Assembly (NCBI GenBank): GCA_900100095.1
Contig: FMTN01000015.1
Coordinates: 1 to 64,000 of the forward strand
Direction of reading: 5' to 3'
Length of the DNA: 64,000 bases
Origin: Lachnospiraceae bacterium C10
GTDB taxonomy: Bacteria; Bacillota; Clostridia; Lachnospirales; Lachnospiraceae
Positions within the stretch are counted from its first letter, which is position 1. Each line of letters starts with the position of its first letter. The notes beneath the pieces are model-generated. The model searched no databases. It was not told where the DNA came from and saw nothing but the letters and a program-made list of their open reading frames with translations. Position numbers and translations under genes: made by a program. Positions 42,793 to 52,902 of this stretch are shown in pieces.

Positions 42793-42795
42793 AAG

Positions 42796-42838
42796 AAGGA
42801 CGTGTTAAAAACGATTGTTTTTAACACGTCCTTTTTTC
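42796..42838. terminator. Intrinsic terminator
   Basis: AAGGACGTGTTAAAAA/TTTTTAACACGTCCTT stem then TTTT; between convergent genes. Confidence 0.85.
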
Positions 42839-42849
42839 ACCCCGGCTAC

Positions 42850-44505
42850 TTAGAACTGGGAAGCGCGGGTGAGCGCATCATCGATATGTTTGCAGAAGTT
42901 GTCACTTCCGATTTTTTCAACAAATCCAGCCTTTGTCATGGTACGAAGCGGCTGCTCGTTGACATGGGAGAAGACCAGACCGATCTTCTTTTTCTGACAG
43001 CGTCGGTATAGGTCTTCCAGACTGTGCATGGCCGATGCATCAAGGGCAGGAACGGCACGCATACGGATGATGAAGACTCTTGTGTTCTCTTCGGCTTTGA
43101 CCTGTGTAATCAGATCGGTCATACCAAAGAACATAGGTCCTGAGATCTCGTAGACACGGACATGGTCCGGAACTTTCTTAAGCTCGATATCGTCATCGTC
43201 TGTGGCATCATCATAATTGATCCAGCCTTCGATGCTCGCCTCGTCTGCAAGTCGTTTCATCAGAAGGACGCAGGAGAGAACCATGCCGGCAGCGATGGCA
43301 ACCACAAGGTCGAATACGACAGTCAATGCAAAAGTGGTAACAAGAACAAAGATATCGGACTTCGGTGCGGTCTTTAAAATATGAAGGAAGGTTCTGTGTC
43401 CACACATGTTATAGCCGACCTGGAACAGGATGGCAGCGATGGTCGGCATTGGAATCAGGGCGGCATATGGCATCAGGATCACAAGGATCAGCACCAGTGT
43501 GATGGAGTGGACAATGCCGGCGATTGGGGTACGACCACCGTTTTTGATATTGGCAGCAGTACGGGCAATGGCTCCGGTGGCAGGAATTCCACCGAAGAGA
43601 GCAGAACCGATGTTACCGATTCCCTGAGCGACAAGTTCCATATTGGAACGGTGGTTGGCATTGATCATACTGTCCGCTACTACGCAGGAAAGCAGAGATT
43701 CAATGGCGGCAAGGACGGCAATGGTCACACCGTTGGTTGCAGCATTCTGAAGAGAATGGAAGGTAATTGTATCCGGCAGGTGCAGGGTCGGAAGATGGTT
43801 GCTGATGGTATAGAGGTCACCGATGGTATTGACATTCAAATGTCCGCCTTTTACCATACCGATTCCCACAAAGACAGCAATAAGAGACGCAGGGATTTTA
43901 TCTCCGATTTTTGGAATCTTCGGCCAGAGGGCGAGAACCACAAGGCAAACGAGCCCCACCAGAAGAGCCATGGCGTTGAAGGAATGGATATTCTCTGCCA
44001 TAGCCTTTATTTTATCGGTTGTTTCTATGGTGACAGTTCCCTTTGGATAGGAAAGTCCAAGGAAATCTTTGATCTGACCAATGATAATGGTAACGGCGAT
44101 TCCAGCTGTAAAACCGGTCGTAATCGTGTAAGGAATGAATTTGATGAGACGGCCGAGCTTTAGTAAACCCATAAGAATCAGAAGGGCACCGGCAAAGATG
44201 GTAGCGAGCATAAGACCGCTCATGCCATCCTTGGCTACAATGCCGGCAACGATGGTTGCAAATGCTGCGGTAGGACCGGCAATCTGGACACGGCTTCCGC
44301 CGAAGAACGAGATCAGAAATCCGGCAACAATGGCAGTGTAAATACCCTCTTCAGGGCCGACACCGGAGGCCAGGGCCAAGGCGATAGATAGCGGAAGTGC
44401 TATGATGGCGACGATGATTCCGGAAATGAAATCTTTGAAAAACTGTTCTTTTGAATAGCCCTTTATGACAGTAAAAAGGGCAGGGACTAATCTACTGTTA
44501 CTCAC
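42850..44505 (-). CDS. SulP-family anion transporter with STAS domain
   Basis: 551 aa from GTG at 44505, supported by AAGGAGTACAAT right before it; the upstream in-frame extension lacks a site. Membrane part about 20-420 (GIIVAIIALPLSIALALASG, QIAGPTAAFATIVAG, GGIPATGAIARTAANIKNGG), C-terminal STAS about 440-550 (VYEISGPMFFGMTDLI, PALDASAMHSLEDLY). SulP proteins carry sulfate, bicarbonate or other anions with H+ or Na+. Substrate undecided. Confidence 0.92.
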   Translation of the reverse strand: MSNSRLVPALFTVIKGYSKEQFFKDFISGIIVAIIALPLSIALALASGVGPEEGIYTAIVAGFLISFFGGSRVQIAGPTAAFATIVAGIVAKDGMSGLMLATIFAGALLILMGLLKLGRLIKFIPYTITTGFTAGIAVTIIIGQIKDFLGLSYPKGTVTIETTDKIKAMAENIHSFNAMALLVGLVCLVVLALWPKIPKIGDKIPASLIAVFVGIGMVKGGHLNVNTIGDLYTISNHLPTLHLPDTITFHSLQNAATNGVTIAVLAAIESLLSCVVADSMINANHRSNMELVAQGIGNIGSALFGGIPATGAIARTAANIKNGGRTPIAGIVHSITLVLILVILMPYAALIPMPTIAAILFQVGYNMCGHRTFLHILKTAPKSDIFVLVTTFALTVVFDLVVAIAAGMVLSCVLLMKRLADEASIEGWINYDDATDDDDIELKKVPDHVRVYEISGPMFFGMTDLITQVKAEENTRVFIIRMRAVPALDASAMHSLEDLYRRCQKKKIGLVFSHVNEQPLRTMTKAGFVEKIGSDNFCKHIDDALTRASQF

Positions 44506-44690
44506 ATTGTACTCCTTATCTGAATTTTTACGCAATGAATCGATTTTACTACGATACTGAGACAGTTTCAATATCAATATGGAAAATACGTTGGGAAAAG
44601 GCTTTTCATAATCAAATGGATGTTATAAAATAATTCCGCCGTTTTAGCAGTTGAAATGATTTTTAGAAAAATGAAAGGAAGGAAAACAAT

Positions 44691-45113
44691 ATGAGGATTT
44701 ATCTGGCATCCCCTTTTTTTAATGAGAAAGAGTGTGAAGTATTATCAAGAGCAGAAGAGATTTTAAAGGGTCGTGGATTTTCTGTTTTTTCTCCAAGAGA
44801 GCATGAGGTACGTGACGGTAATGTAGGAAAGCCGGACTGGAGTAAGGAGACCTTCTCAAATGATAAGGCCGGCATTGACTGGGCAGAGGTTGTCGTTATG
44901 CTTTACTGGGGCGGTTACAGTGATTCCGGAACAGCCTGGGAGTGCGGCTATGCCTATGCAACACACAAGCCGGTCATCGTTGTTCAGTTGGGTGAGTCTT
45001 CCAATCTTATGATTCATGAGGGCAGCCATACGAATCTGATGGGTGTGGAAGAGCTGGTTGATTACGACTTTGATATGATGCCAAGAGAAGGCTATACCGG
45101 TAAAATGTTCTAA
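44691..45113 (+). CDS. Nucleoside 2-deoxyribosyltransferase
   Basis: 140 aa after AAAGGAAGGAAAACAAT. Motifs: MRIYLASPFFNEKECEVLSR, DWAEVVVMLYWGGYSDSGTA and WECGYAYA with the catalytic Glu. Transfers deoxyribose between bases in nucleoside salvage. Usual length for the family. Alone in its transcription unit. Confidence 0.9.
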   Translation: MRIYLASPFFNEKECEVLSRAEEILKGRGFSVFSPREHEVRDGNVGKPDWSKETFSNDKAGIDWAEVVVMLYWGGYSDSGTAWECGYAYATHKPVIVVQLGESSNLMIHEGSHTNLMGVEELVDYDFDMMPREGYTGKMF

Positions 45114-45291
45114 ATCAGGAAGTGTTTTATCCGTCTTTCCGGGCGCTGTTTAATTTTGTGAAAATATTTGAAATAGTCGAAAATTTTCACGGAAAGAGAA
45201 GAAAAGTGTGGCAATATCAACTGTAATAGGGGTATAATATTCTTATTACGAAGGGAGGATATTGTAGGGGCATTTTGATGAAGGAGACAGT

Positions 45292-47322
45292 ATGGGAAAG
45301 ACAAAAGAAAGCAAAAAGCAGGGAACCAATAAGGTAAGGCGTAGTATTAGTACCACCTTGTTAGTGGTTATACTCCCGATTGTGGCAATTGGAATTGTGG
45401 CAATTATTCTTTTTTTGAACAATCAGGCGTCGAAGTCTCTTATGGCACTGTCGAAGACGGCATTACAAGCGGACGCAGAGAGAGAGGCTAGAAAGGTCGG
45501 TACTCCGTTCCAGATGCTGACATCAAAATTTGGTGAGTATGCGGATACCCTTGAGAATGTTCCTTTCAAGGACCGGGATGCGATGCTTACCTACGTCAAG
45601 CCTTCAGTGGACTATCAGCCGGTTCCGAATAGCGGTATCTACCTGGGGTTTGATGACGGAACGTATATGTTCGCCAATGGAACCAAACAGGATGCGGACT
45701 ACGATCCAAGAGAGAGGGACTGGTATAAGTCCGGTATGGAGAATGATACCTTCGGTATCACAGAAGCATACACTGATGCATCGACGGGAGAATTATGTGT
45801 TACCTACAGCAGAAGAGTCGATCTGAATGATGGATCGAAGGCTGTTATGGCGATGGATATCTTCCTGACTGATTTACAGAATACAATGAAAGAGATCGCT
45901 CCGATGGGAACCGGTCGGGCAGCTATCCTTTCACCGACTCAGGTAATCTACTACTACCTGACGGAGCGTAATGGTAAGACAATTGAAGAAGTCGGAACAG
46001 AATACACGAGGAATTTGAGCGAATACACGAAGAGTGACAAGACAGAGGTCATTGAGCTTGTTACAGACAAGGGTGTTTGGAATTATGTAGCCAAGTATGA
46101 AATTCCTGGTACAAATTGGACACTTCTGGCCGTGGTTGCAGAAGAGGATGTTGTTCGTGAAGCGAATGCCTTCCGTAACCTTGCCATTATGTTCATGGTG
46201 ATTATTCTGATTGTAATCTCCGCCGTTGTATTTATTGCAATCCGTAAAATCATTGCGAAACCGGTTGGTAAATTATCCGAAAGTATCCTTCGGGTATCCG
46301 ATGGTGATTTCACAGCAGCTATGCCGGAAAGCAAGGGAGACGAAATCGGACTGATCAGCTCCGGAATGCAAAGCTATGTGGAGCGGATGAAGCTTACCAT
46401 TGCAGATATCCAGAATCGTGCTAACCAGCTGAAGACGGATTCTACCAAGTCCAAAGAGGCTTCGAACTTCATGACAGGAGAGGCCAACGACCAGTCTGTT
46501 TCTATGGGACAGATTCAGGAAGCCATGGATGGAATCGCAAGAGCGGTAACAGAGCTGGCAGAGAACGCAACCGACCTTGCACAGTCGGTATCCGAACTTA
46601 CGATGAATGGTAACAGTACGAACGAAGCAATGCTTTCCCTTGTGAAGCGGGCTGATGTCGGTAAGAATGACATGAACAGCGTGGAAGCGAATATGGATAG
46701 GATTACGACTTCCATGGGTGAAATGGCAGACGTCGTAACGGTTGTAGGTGAATCAGCCGAGAAGATTACAGATATCGTCGGAATGATTGATTCAATTGCA
46801 GAGCAGACCAATCTGTTGTCTTTGAATGCTTCCATTGAGGCGGCAAGAGCCGGTGAAGCAGGAAGAGGATTTGCCGTTGTAGCAGATGAAATCGGTAAAC
46901 TGGCAGTCAACAGCCAGGAGGCGGCACAGGAGATTGCCGGAATTATTTCCGAGATTACCGGTGAGATTCACAAGCTTTCCGATCAGTCCAGAACCAATAT
47001 GGGTGCCATCGAAGAGAGCAGCGAGGCTGTCAAGAAAGCCGGAGAGAGTTTCTCTACGATTGTCGGTGAGCTGAATGAAGCAGCCAATACCATGCAGACC
47101 ATGATCGGCATGATGAATAATGTCAATGATATCGCTTCCTCTGTTGCAGCGATTTCCGAGGAGCAGAGTGCAAGTACAGAAGAGGTTATGGCGACTGTGG
47201 AGACACTGGCAAAGAGTGCCGAGGATATTGCAGGTACCAGTCAGGATGTTGAAAATGCAGCAAATTCTGTATCGGATTCTGCCGGTTCCATTAATGATGC
47301 ATTAAGCCAGTTCAAGATTTAA
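45292..47322 (+). CDS. Methyl-accepting chemotaxis protein
   Basis: 676 aa after GAAGGAGACAGT. Membrane segment about 20-42, dCache-type sensor about 50-295 ([29 protein letters not shown]), second segment about 297-318, HAMP about 320-370, and signalling domain about 400-675 with hairpin tip [20 protein letters not shown] and [15 protein letters not shown]. dCache sensors often bind amino acids. TATAAT at 45233 may be its -10. Confidence 0.93.
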   Translation: MGKTKESKKQGTNKVRRSISTTLLVVILPIVAIGIVAIILFLNNQASKSLMALSKTALQADAEREARKVGTPFQMLTSKFGEYADTLENVPFKDRDAMLTYVKPSVDYQPVPNSGIYLGFDDGTYMFANGTKQDADYDPRERDWYKSGMENDTFGITEAYTDASTGELCVTYSRRVDLNDGSKAVMAMDIFLTDLQNTMKEIAPMGTGRAAILSPTQVIYYYLTERNGKTIEEVGTEYTRNLSEYTKSDKTEVIELVTDKGVWNYVAKYEIPGTNWTLLAVVAEEDVVREANAFRNLAIMFMVIILIVISAVVFIAIRKIIAKPVGKLSESILRVSDGDFTAAMPESKGDEIGLISSGMQSYVERMKLTIADIQNRANQLKTDSTKSKEASNFMTGEANDQSVSMGQIQEAMDGIARAVTELAENATDLAQSVSELTMNGNSTNEAMLSLVKRADVGKNDMNSVEANMDRITTSMGEMADVVTVVGESAEKITDIVGMIDSIAEQTNLLSLNASIEAARAGEAGRGFAVVADEIGKLAVNSQEAAQEIAGIISEITGEIHKLSDQSRTNMGAIEESSEAVKKAGESFSTIVGELNEAANTMQTMIGMMNNVNDIASSVAAISEEQSASTEEVMATVETLAKSAEDIAGTSQDVENAANSVSDSAGSINDALSQFKI

Positions 47323-47346
47323 AAGTATTGTATCCACATATAGAGA

Positions 47347-47390
47347 AAGGACTCCGGGGCAGCCAGTGGCTGCCCCGGAGTCCTTTTCTT
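47347..47390 (+). terminator. Intrinsic terminator
   Basis: AAGGACTCCGGGGCAGCC/GGCTGCCCCGGAGTCCTT stem then TTCTTTTTG. Followed by TATAACAACGAGC as at 14641. Confidence 0.88.
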
Positions 47391-47434
47391 TTTGTATAAC
47401 AACGAGCGATTTTACTTTTGTCATGGAAAGAGGC

Positions 47435-47505
47435 TTGACAGTTTTGGAATATTGTATTATTGTTTTATTGTATTAAGCGACTAATACAATAAAACAATAA
47501 TACAA
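47435..47505 (+). promoter_or_regulatory. Promoter and GntR operator with 24-bp perfect arms
   Basis: TTGACA at 47435-47440, 17-base spacer, TATTGT at 47458. A perfect inverted repeat with 24-bp arms (47452-47475 and 47482-47505) around AGCGAC covers the -10 and start region. Each arm is itself AT-only with repeated TTGTATTA/TATTG. Expected binding site of the GntR regulator encoded just downstream, giving autorepression of the ABC operon. Confidence 0.85.
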
Positions 47506-47523
47506 ATGCAGGAAGGAGGAATT

Positions 47524-47898
47524 ATGTCCTGGAATTTAAGTTCAGACCGACCGATATTTCAACAGATTATAGAACATATGGAGTTAGAGATTGTACAGGG
47601 AGTATATAAGCCCGGGCAGAAGCTTCCCTCGGTTCGCGAACTGGCCATGCAGGCGACGGTGAATCCGAATACCATGCAGAGAGCTCTTTCTGAGATGGAG
47701 CGGATGGGACTGATGCATTCCGAGAGAACGTCCGGACGTTTTATAACGGAGGATGTAGGTATGATTAAGGAGTTGAAGAAAGAACTTGCAGGAAGTGAGA
47801 TTACTCGTTTTCTGGAGCAGATGCGAAGGCTCGGATATTCCGGCGAGGAAATGCTTGAGGTATTGAGAGAAGAACTGGATAAGGGGGAGAAGAAATGA
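47524..47898 (+). CDS. GntR-family (YtrA-type) regulator
   Basis: 124 aa from ATG 47524 (AGGAAGGAGGAATT upstream). Winged HTH about 10-75 (PIFQQIIEHMELEIVQGVYK, PGQKLPSVRELAMQATVNPN, MQRALSEMERMGL), short helical tail. YtrA-type length, and such regulators typically sit first in ABC operons. Its stop overlaps the ATPase start (ATGA). Confidence 0.9.
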   Translation: MSWNLSSDRPIFQQIIEHMELEIVQGVYKPGQKLPSVRELAMQATVNPNTMQRALSEMERMGLMHSERTSGRFITEDVGMIKELKKELAGSEITRFLEQMRRLGYSGEEMLEVLREELDKGEKK

Positions 47899-48617
47899 TG
47901 GAAGGAACTGCGTCAGTAGCACCATTGGTAGAACTTAGAAATGTCACGCTGTGTTATGAAGGAAGAATTCCGGCTGTATCAGAGCTGACACTGACACTGG
48001 AGGCAGGTCGTATTTACGGACTGCTTGGCCCGAACGGATCGGGTAAGACGACGCTGATCAAGCTTTTGATCGGATTGTTAGAACCCACGGCCGGTACGAT
48101 CACCATAGGAGGAATGCCGGTGGGGGATGTGACGAAGGCATATGTATCCTATCTTCCGGACAAGCCGTTCCTGGAGTCGGGAATGAAGGTGGAAGAGGCG
48201 ATGACAATGTACGCCGACTTCTATGAAGACTTTGATATGCAGCGTGCAGAGGATATGCTGGAGAGATTGCGGCTTTCGAAGGGAGAGAGACTGAACCGGT
48301 TATCCAAGGGAACCCTGGAGAAAGTACAGCTGATCCTTGCAATGAGTCGCAGGGCGGATCTGTATCTTTTGGATGAGCCGATGGCAGGTGTCGATCCGGC
48401 AGCGAGAGATTATATTTTAGAGACCATTATCAGCAATTATGATCCACATGCGACGATTCTTATTTCCACGCATCTGATCTCTGATGTGGAGAAGATGCTG
48501 GATGAAGTGATCATGCTCCAGTATGGCCGCCTTTTACACAAGGCATCAGTTGAAGAAATGCGGATGCAACGGGGAGAGTCCATCGATGCAATCTTCAGGA
48601 AGGAGTTCAAATGTTAG
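47895..48617 (+). CDS. ABC transporter ATP-binding protein
   Basis: 240 aa overlapping the GntR gene. Walker A GPNGSGKTT (about 40), signature-like LSKGTLEKVQL (departing from LSGGQ), Walker B DLYLLDEPMAGVDP, switch His in STHLISDVE. Pairs with the membrane protein encoded next (7-base overlap). Likely antibiotic- or peptide-exporting system of the YtrB type. Confidence 0.9.
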   Translation: MMEGTASVAPLVELRNVTLCYEGRIPAVSELTLTLEAGRIYGLLGPNGSGKTTLIKLLIGLLEPTAGTITIGGMPVGDVTKAYVSYLPDKPFLESGMKVEEAMTMYADFYEDFDMQRAEDMLERLRLSKGERLNRLSKGTLEKVQLILAMSRRADLYLLDEPMAGVDPAARDYILETIISNYDPHATILISTHLISDVEKMLDEVIMLQYGRLLHKASVEEMRMQRGESIDAIFRKEFKC

Positions 48618-49441
48618 GAAAATTACTTAAATACGAGATGAAAGCGGTTGTAAAACCGATGGTCTTTTTAAATGCGCTGGTTATTTTTTCAACATTGATC
48701 GGATTTTTCTATGTCATGAAGGTTGATGTGGGCAACATCGTAGAGAATGAGAATGACATTCGTTACAGTGGTATGATGTTGCTGGGATTTTTGTATATCG
48801 CAGGCGTTGCACTTACCTATTTTATAAGCTATATTCTTCTGCTGCTCCGGTACGGGAAGTCGATGTACGGTGCGAACGGTTATCTGTCATGGACACTTCC
48901 GGTGAAGAGAAGAACCTTGATTCATGCGAAGATGCTGAATGGAATTCTCTGGAATTTCTGGAATACAGCACTTTGTTTAGCCTGCGTTATATGGCTGATT
49001 GCACTGTTTATGACAAAAGCAGGCATTAATATAGGAGAGCTTTTCCGGGAGATTCCACCGGTGATACTCCATCATTTTATGATTCCAAGCGTGGCAATTG
49101 TATGCATCAATGTGTTTACCGTTATCTTTATCGGATATTTCTGTATCACGGTTGGCCAGCTGATGAAGGAACATAAAGTGCTTGGAACCATTGTCAGCTT
49201 TGTCGGAGTCTATATTGTCCAGCAGGTTGCGACAACCGTTGTTATGCTGGCCGGAGGTTTCTTCTCCTTTATGAATGATCCGAATTTTCAGACGTCAATG
49301 AACAGCGGGGAACTGAAGGATACATTCTGGAAGTTCTATGATTCCCTGTTTCTTGGACAGATTATCATTCTGCTTGTTTTTGCCGCAGTTACCTATACAT
49401 GTTGTCATCTGATTCCACGTAAAAGGATTAATCTGGATTAA
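48611..49441 (+). CDS. ABC transporter membrane protein
   Basis: 276 aa with about six membrane segments (VFLNALVIFSTLIGFFYVM; GMMLLGFLYIAGVALTYF; late FLGQIIILLVFAAVTYTCC), no ATPase domain. Overlaps the ATPase gene, so the two form one transporter. Substrate unknown; GntR control suggests induction by a cell-wall or antimicrobial signal. Confidence 0.88.
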   Translation: MLGKLLKYEMKAVVKPMVFLNALVIFSTLIGFFYVMKVDVGNIVENENDIRYSGMMLLGFLYIAGVALTYFISYILLLLRYGKSMYGANGYLSWTLPVKRRTLIHAKMLNGILWNFWNTALCLACVIWLIALFMTKAGINIGELFREIPPVILHHFMIPSVAIVCINVFTVIFIGYFCITVGQLMKEHKVLGTIVSFVGVYIVQQVATTVVMLAGGFFSFMNDPNFQTSMNSGELKDTFWKFYDSLFLGQIIILLVFAAVTYTCCHLIPRKRINLD

Positions 49442-49461
49442 TATATATTTGATATGCTATG

Positions 49462-49513
49462 TCCTCCCGATTCTAAAAGTCGATGTTTCGACTAGGATTG
49501 GGAGGGCTTTTTA
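49462..49513 (+). terminator. Intrinsic terminator
   Basis: CCTCCC/GGGAGG with ATTCT/AGGAT and inner AGTCG/CGACT stems, then TTTTT. Confidence 0.7.
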
Positions 49514-49577
49514 TGTTATGATGATGGGCAAGACAAGCGTATTTGTGTATAAAATTTTCTGATAAGTGGGGGCTCGT

Positions 49578-50999
49578 ATGGAAGGTTTTGTAGCGAAATC
49601 CAATTTGTATTTTGAATTGATGGCTACCTTGTTTGATGTCGGATTATGTCTTTATCTGATGATTCAAAGAGAGTTGAAGGAGGGGAAGACCAATCGTCGT
49701 TTTCGATATCTGGCCTATGTTATGACGGCGGCGACAGCAATCGATGTTGCTGCAACCATTGTGACAAAGGGGGAACTGGGGGCATCACATTTTTTCATTG
49801 TTTTGATGAATACGTTAAATTACGCGCAGACAACTGCCGTTGTTATGGTATTTAATCAATATCTTTTTTCTTATATCAAGCCTGAGAAAGCCGGTAAACT
49901 GTTCTGGAGTCTGAATCGTATTCTCCTGAGCGTCTACGGTGTGGCGATGGTTTTGAATCTGTTTTTTCCTGTTGTTGTCGGATATGACATGAATAAAAAG
50001 GATTATATTAACGGGCCTTTGCATCTCGCGCTCGGTTTTGGAATTCCGGTTTTTCTGTTTGCATATTCCGGAGTGATCTTCTGGAAGAACCGGACGGTTT
50101 TTAACCGGTTGCAGATGATTGCAATCAGTAACGCCTACGTGGTGGTGGTAGTTGCGAATGTGTTGCAGCCGTTTTTCGGAATCGAAGTGATGTTTTCCTA
50201 CGGTGTTATGTCCATCGGAATCTTTGTGCTGTATTTCGCAATCGAGACTCCGGATTATCACGTAATGCTGAGATTGTCCGACGAGTTGGAGGTGGAACGG
50301 AAAAAGGCGAGAGAAGCAGCCCTTGTAAAATCCAATCTGCTGGCAAATATTTCCCATGAAATGCGTACACCGCTGAATGCGGTTATGGGATTTAATGCCA
50401 TGATTCTGTCCTCGTCGGAAGAGACGCATACCAGGCAGACAGCAGATGAGATTCGACGGGTGGGAGAGAGCCTGTTGGATACCATCAATGCGATTTTAGA
50501 TCTGTCCAAGATGGAGGCAGGAACCGGAACACTGACGGATGAACAGCTTCGAAAAGCCATCAGCTTTCGAAGAAGCTCTACAAGGGAGGAGAAGACGGTT
50601 CAGCCTTTTACTGCGCCGGATGCAAGAATTCTCTGCGTGGATGATACGCCGATGAATTGCAGGGTGTTGGCGGGACTTTTGCAAAAGACCGGAATCCGGG
50701 TGGATGAAGCATACAGTGGTAAAGATGCTTTGAAATATTTGGAAGGGCATTCCTATGACCTGGTGTTTCTTGATCATATGATGCCGGAAATGGATGGAAT
50801 TGAGACCTTTTACAAGGCCAGAGAAATTCAAAAGACCTGTTATGTCGCTTTGACGGGAAACAGTGGAGCAGAAGATATCCGGTTGTATCAGAGTGTGGGC
50901 TTTCATGCCTATCTGTCCAAACCGTTACAGCTGAATCCATTGCTTTCGCTTTTGAGAGAACATCTGCCGGCAGATAAGGTGAGGGAGGTGCAGGGATGA
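49578..50999 (+). CDS. Membrane kinase A: HisKA and REC, no ATPase domain
   Basis: 473 aa from ATG 49578 (GTG 49566 also in frame). About six or seven membrane segments in 10-225, then HisKA with His260 in LLANISHEMRTPLNAVMGF and LDTINAILDLSKMEAG. The N-box and G-boxes of a HATPase are absent: about 30 residues after HisKA a REC domain starts (RILCVDDTPMNCRVLAGL) with Asp399 in FLDHMMPEMDG and a C-terminal AYLSKPLQ. So it has the acceptor His and receiver but cannot use ATP itself. It overlaps the paralogous kinase B by 4 bases, which lacks the His but has the ATPase. A trans-phosphorylated pair is likely. Confidence 0.88.
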   Translation: MEGFVAKSNLYFELMATLFDVGLCLYLMIQRELKEGKTNRRFRYLAYVMTAATAIDVAATIVTKGELGASHFFIVLMNTLNYAQTTAVVMVFNQYLFSYIKPEKAGKLFWSLNRILLSVYGVAMVLNLFFPVVVGYDMNKKDYINGPLHLALGFGIPVFLFAYSGVIFWKNRTVFNRLQMIAISNAYVVVVVANVLQPFFGIEVMFSYGVMSIGIFVLYFAIETPDYHVMLRLSDELEVERKKAREAALVKSNLLANISHEMRTPLNAVMGFNAMILSSSEETHTRQTADEIRRVGESLLDTINAILDLSKMEAGTGTLTDEQLRKAISFRRSSTREEKTVQPFTAPDARILCVDDTPMNCRVLAGLLQKTGIRVDEAYSGKDALKYLEGHSYDLVFLDHMMPEMDGIETFYKAREIQKTCYVALTGNSGAEDIRLYQSVGFHAYLSKPLQLNPLLSLLREHLPADKVREVQG

Positions 51000-52810
51000 A
51001 CTATTTCCATGTTCAATATAATATCTACTATGAACTGACAGCCGGTATTTTTAATCTGATCCTCCTTTTGATGCTCCTCAGCAAGTTCCGGGGGAGAGAA
51101 TTAAGTCATGTCATTTTTATCCGGGTGGTTTCGATTTTGATGTTGGCGAACTTCTTTGAAGTGGTGACCATAGTGGTTACGCGGGCGACGTTCGGACAAC
51201 CGCAGTGGCTGATCAATCTTATGAATTCGGTGACCTTCGTGCTTGCTCTTCTCTTGTCCTGTGAGGCCTTTTTCTACATTTTGGCAAAGATGGGCATCAC
51301 AAGCCACGGGCGGGGTAACTGGCTCTATTGGCTGAATCGAAGTATCTTTGTTGCCTATGTTTTGGTTATGATCCACAATACCTTTACCGGCATCGTGGTG
51401 CAGTACGATAAGAAGCTGGAACAGTACGTATACGGTCCGATTTATCTCTGGGTCGGATACGGAGCGATTTTCTTCTGCTTTATAGAGGCGATAATCTGCC
51501 TGTACTGGAACCGGAAGCGCCTCACAAGACGTCAGCGCTATGCCTTTCATTTGTTCTATATCAGTATGGTCGTGGGCATCCTGCTTCAGGTGTATATCAA
51601 ATCAGTGACCATGGTGGCGCTGGCAGTGGCTTCCCTGGGGGCTTACATGGTGTTCTTTGTGGTGGAATCCTATGACTACCGGCAGATGGCTGAGATGCTG
51701 TCAAAGCTTCGTGAGACCAAGGATGAGGCACAAAAGGCCAGTCGCCAAAAGGAACATTTTCTTGAGGAGATGGCCATTGCACTGCAGCAACCGGTGGAGA
51801 AGATCATAGAACTCAACGGGGAACTGGCAGGCGGTACACAGGAAGCACAGGTGAAGGAACTTTCGCAGCAGATGCACGCTGCGACGGAATCCTTGTCCTA
51901 TCTTATTCGGGATGTACTTGAACTTTCCGATGAGGAAGAGACCTTCTCTCTGGTGGAGGAGAAATTCACACTGGAAGAACTTCTGTCCGACCTTAAGGTA
52001 TTGGTGGGTAAGACCGCCCGGGACAAGGGGCTGGTATTTCGGATCCGAAGAGAGCAAAAGGAAGGAGCGGAGTACTATGGAGATTCGATGCGAATCAAGC
52101 AGGTGCTTTTGAATCTTTTAAACAATGCCATCAAATATACCAGGGAAGGAATGGTGGAATTACAGGTCGCCCGACAGGAGAACGGCATAACGTTTAAGGT
52201 GGCGGACACCGGAATCGGAATCAGGGAAGAGGATATCCCCTATCTATTCGAAGCATATTCCCGTATGGATGACGAGAAGAACCGGCATATCGAAGGCACC
52301 GGCCTTGGCCTTTCCATTGTGAAGAAACTGACGGAGCGAATGGGAGGAACGGTACAGGTGGAGAGCGTCTACGGGGAGGGAAGCGTTTTTACCCTGTATC
52401 TTCCCCTCAGACGGGAACGTGCAGAGGAAAAGATCCTGGATACTGCCACAGGTCTTAAATATTGCGCACAGATGAAGGAGATGTACATCGAAATCTTGAA
52501 GATGTTTGTGGAAGGGGCAAAAAGGCGCAAGGAGATTCTGCAGAGCACAGCTATGCAGGAGCAGGTGGAGGACTTTACCATCGAAGTGCATGCACTAAAG
52601 TCCAATGCGGTCAATATCGGAGCCCTTCCCCTTGCCAAAACAGCAAGAGCGCTGGAGATTCTTGGCAAAAGGCTTAGGGATGAGGATGCCATGACAGAGG
52701 AAGAGAGAAAGGACGGCCTGGCAGAGCTTGTCTTGCAGACGAAGGAGCTTCTTGTGCAATATGACAAGACCATCCGGTGTGTTTACACATATTTGGGACA
52801 AAGAGACTAA
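50996..52810 (+). CDS. Membrane kinase B: HATPase and HPt, acceptor His lost
   Basis: 604 aa. Same N-terminal membrane module as kinase A. The H-box region reads EEMAIALQQPVEKI, with Ile261 at the position of the acceptor His. HATPase is intact about 335-460: MRIKQVLLNLLNNAIKYTRE, VADTGIGIREED, GTGLGLSIVKKL. A C-terminal HPt has His532 in EVHALKSNAVNIGA. Alone it should bind ATP but not autophosphorylate in the usual way. Overlap with kinase A, matching membrane modules and complementary losses point to a heterodimer: B ATPase to A His260, to A Asp399, to B His532. Confidence 0.88.
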   Translation: MNYFHVQYNIYYELTAGIFNLILLLMLLSKFRGRELSHVIFIRVVSILMLANFFEVVTIVVTRATFGQPQWLINLMNSVTFVLALLLSCEAFFYILAKMGITSHGRGNWLYWLNRSIFVAYVLVMIHNTFTGIVVQYDKKLEQYVYGPIYLWVGYGAIFFCFIEAIICLYWNRKRLTRRQRYAFHLFYISMVVGILLQVYIKSVTMVALAVASLGAYMVFFVVESYDYRQMAEMLSKLRETKDEAQKASRQKEHFLEEMAIALQQPVEKIIELNGELAGGTQEAQVKELSQQMHAATESLSYLIRDVLELSDEEETFSLVEEKFTLEELLSDLKVLVGKTARDKGLVFRIRREQKEGAEYYGDSMRIKQVLLNLLNNAIKYTREGMVELQVARQENGITFKVADTGIGIREEDIPYLFEAYSRMDDEKNRHIEGTGLGLSIVKKLTERMGGTVQVESVYGEGSVFTLYLPLRRERAEEKILDTATGLKYCAQMKEMYIEILKMFVEGAKRRKEILQSTAMQEQVEDFTIEVHALKSNAVNIGALPLAKTARALEILGKRLRDEDAMTEEERKDGLAELVLQTKELLVQYDKTIRCVYTYLGQRD

Positions 52811-52902
52811 AGATATTGGCAGTATGGGATTGCCGTGGTAAAATTTTATAAGCGGGCAGTGGTCCGTTGCAACTGGTTTATAAGCTATATTAGGGGGCTA
52901 AG

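Noticed and set aside
43381-44163. A 260-codon plus-strand frame inside the SulP gene
   Set aside because: Antisense shadow of a clear transporter; the translated sequence is low-complexity in Gly, Asp and His and has no family likeness.
49578-50999. Kinase A as an ordinary hybrid histidine kinase
   Set aside because: Between HisKA and REC there are only about 30 residues, with no N-box or G-boxes, so it cannot be complete by itself.
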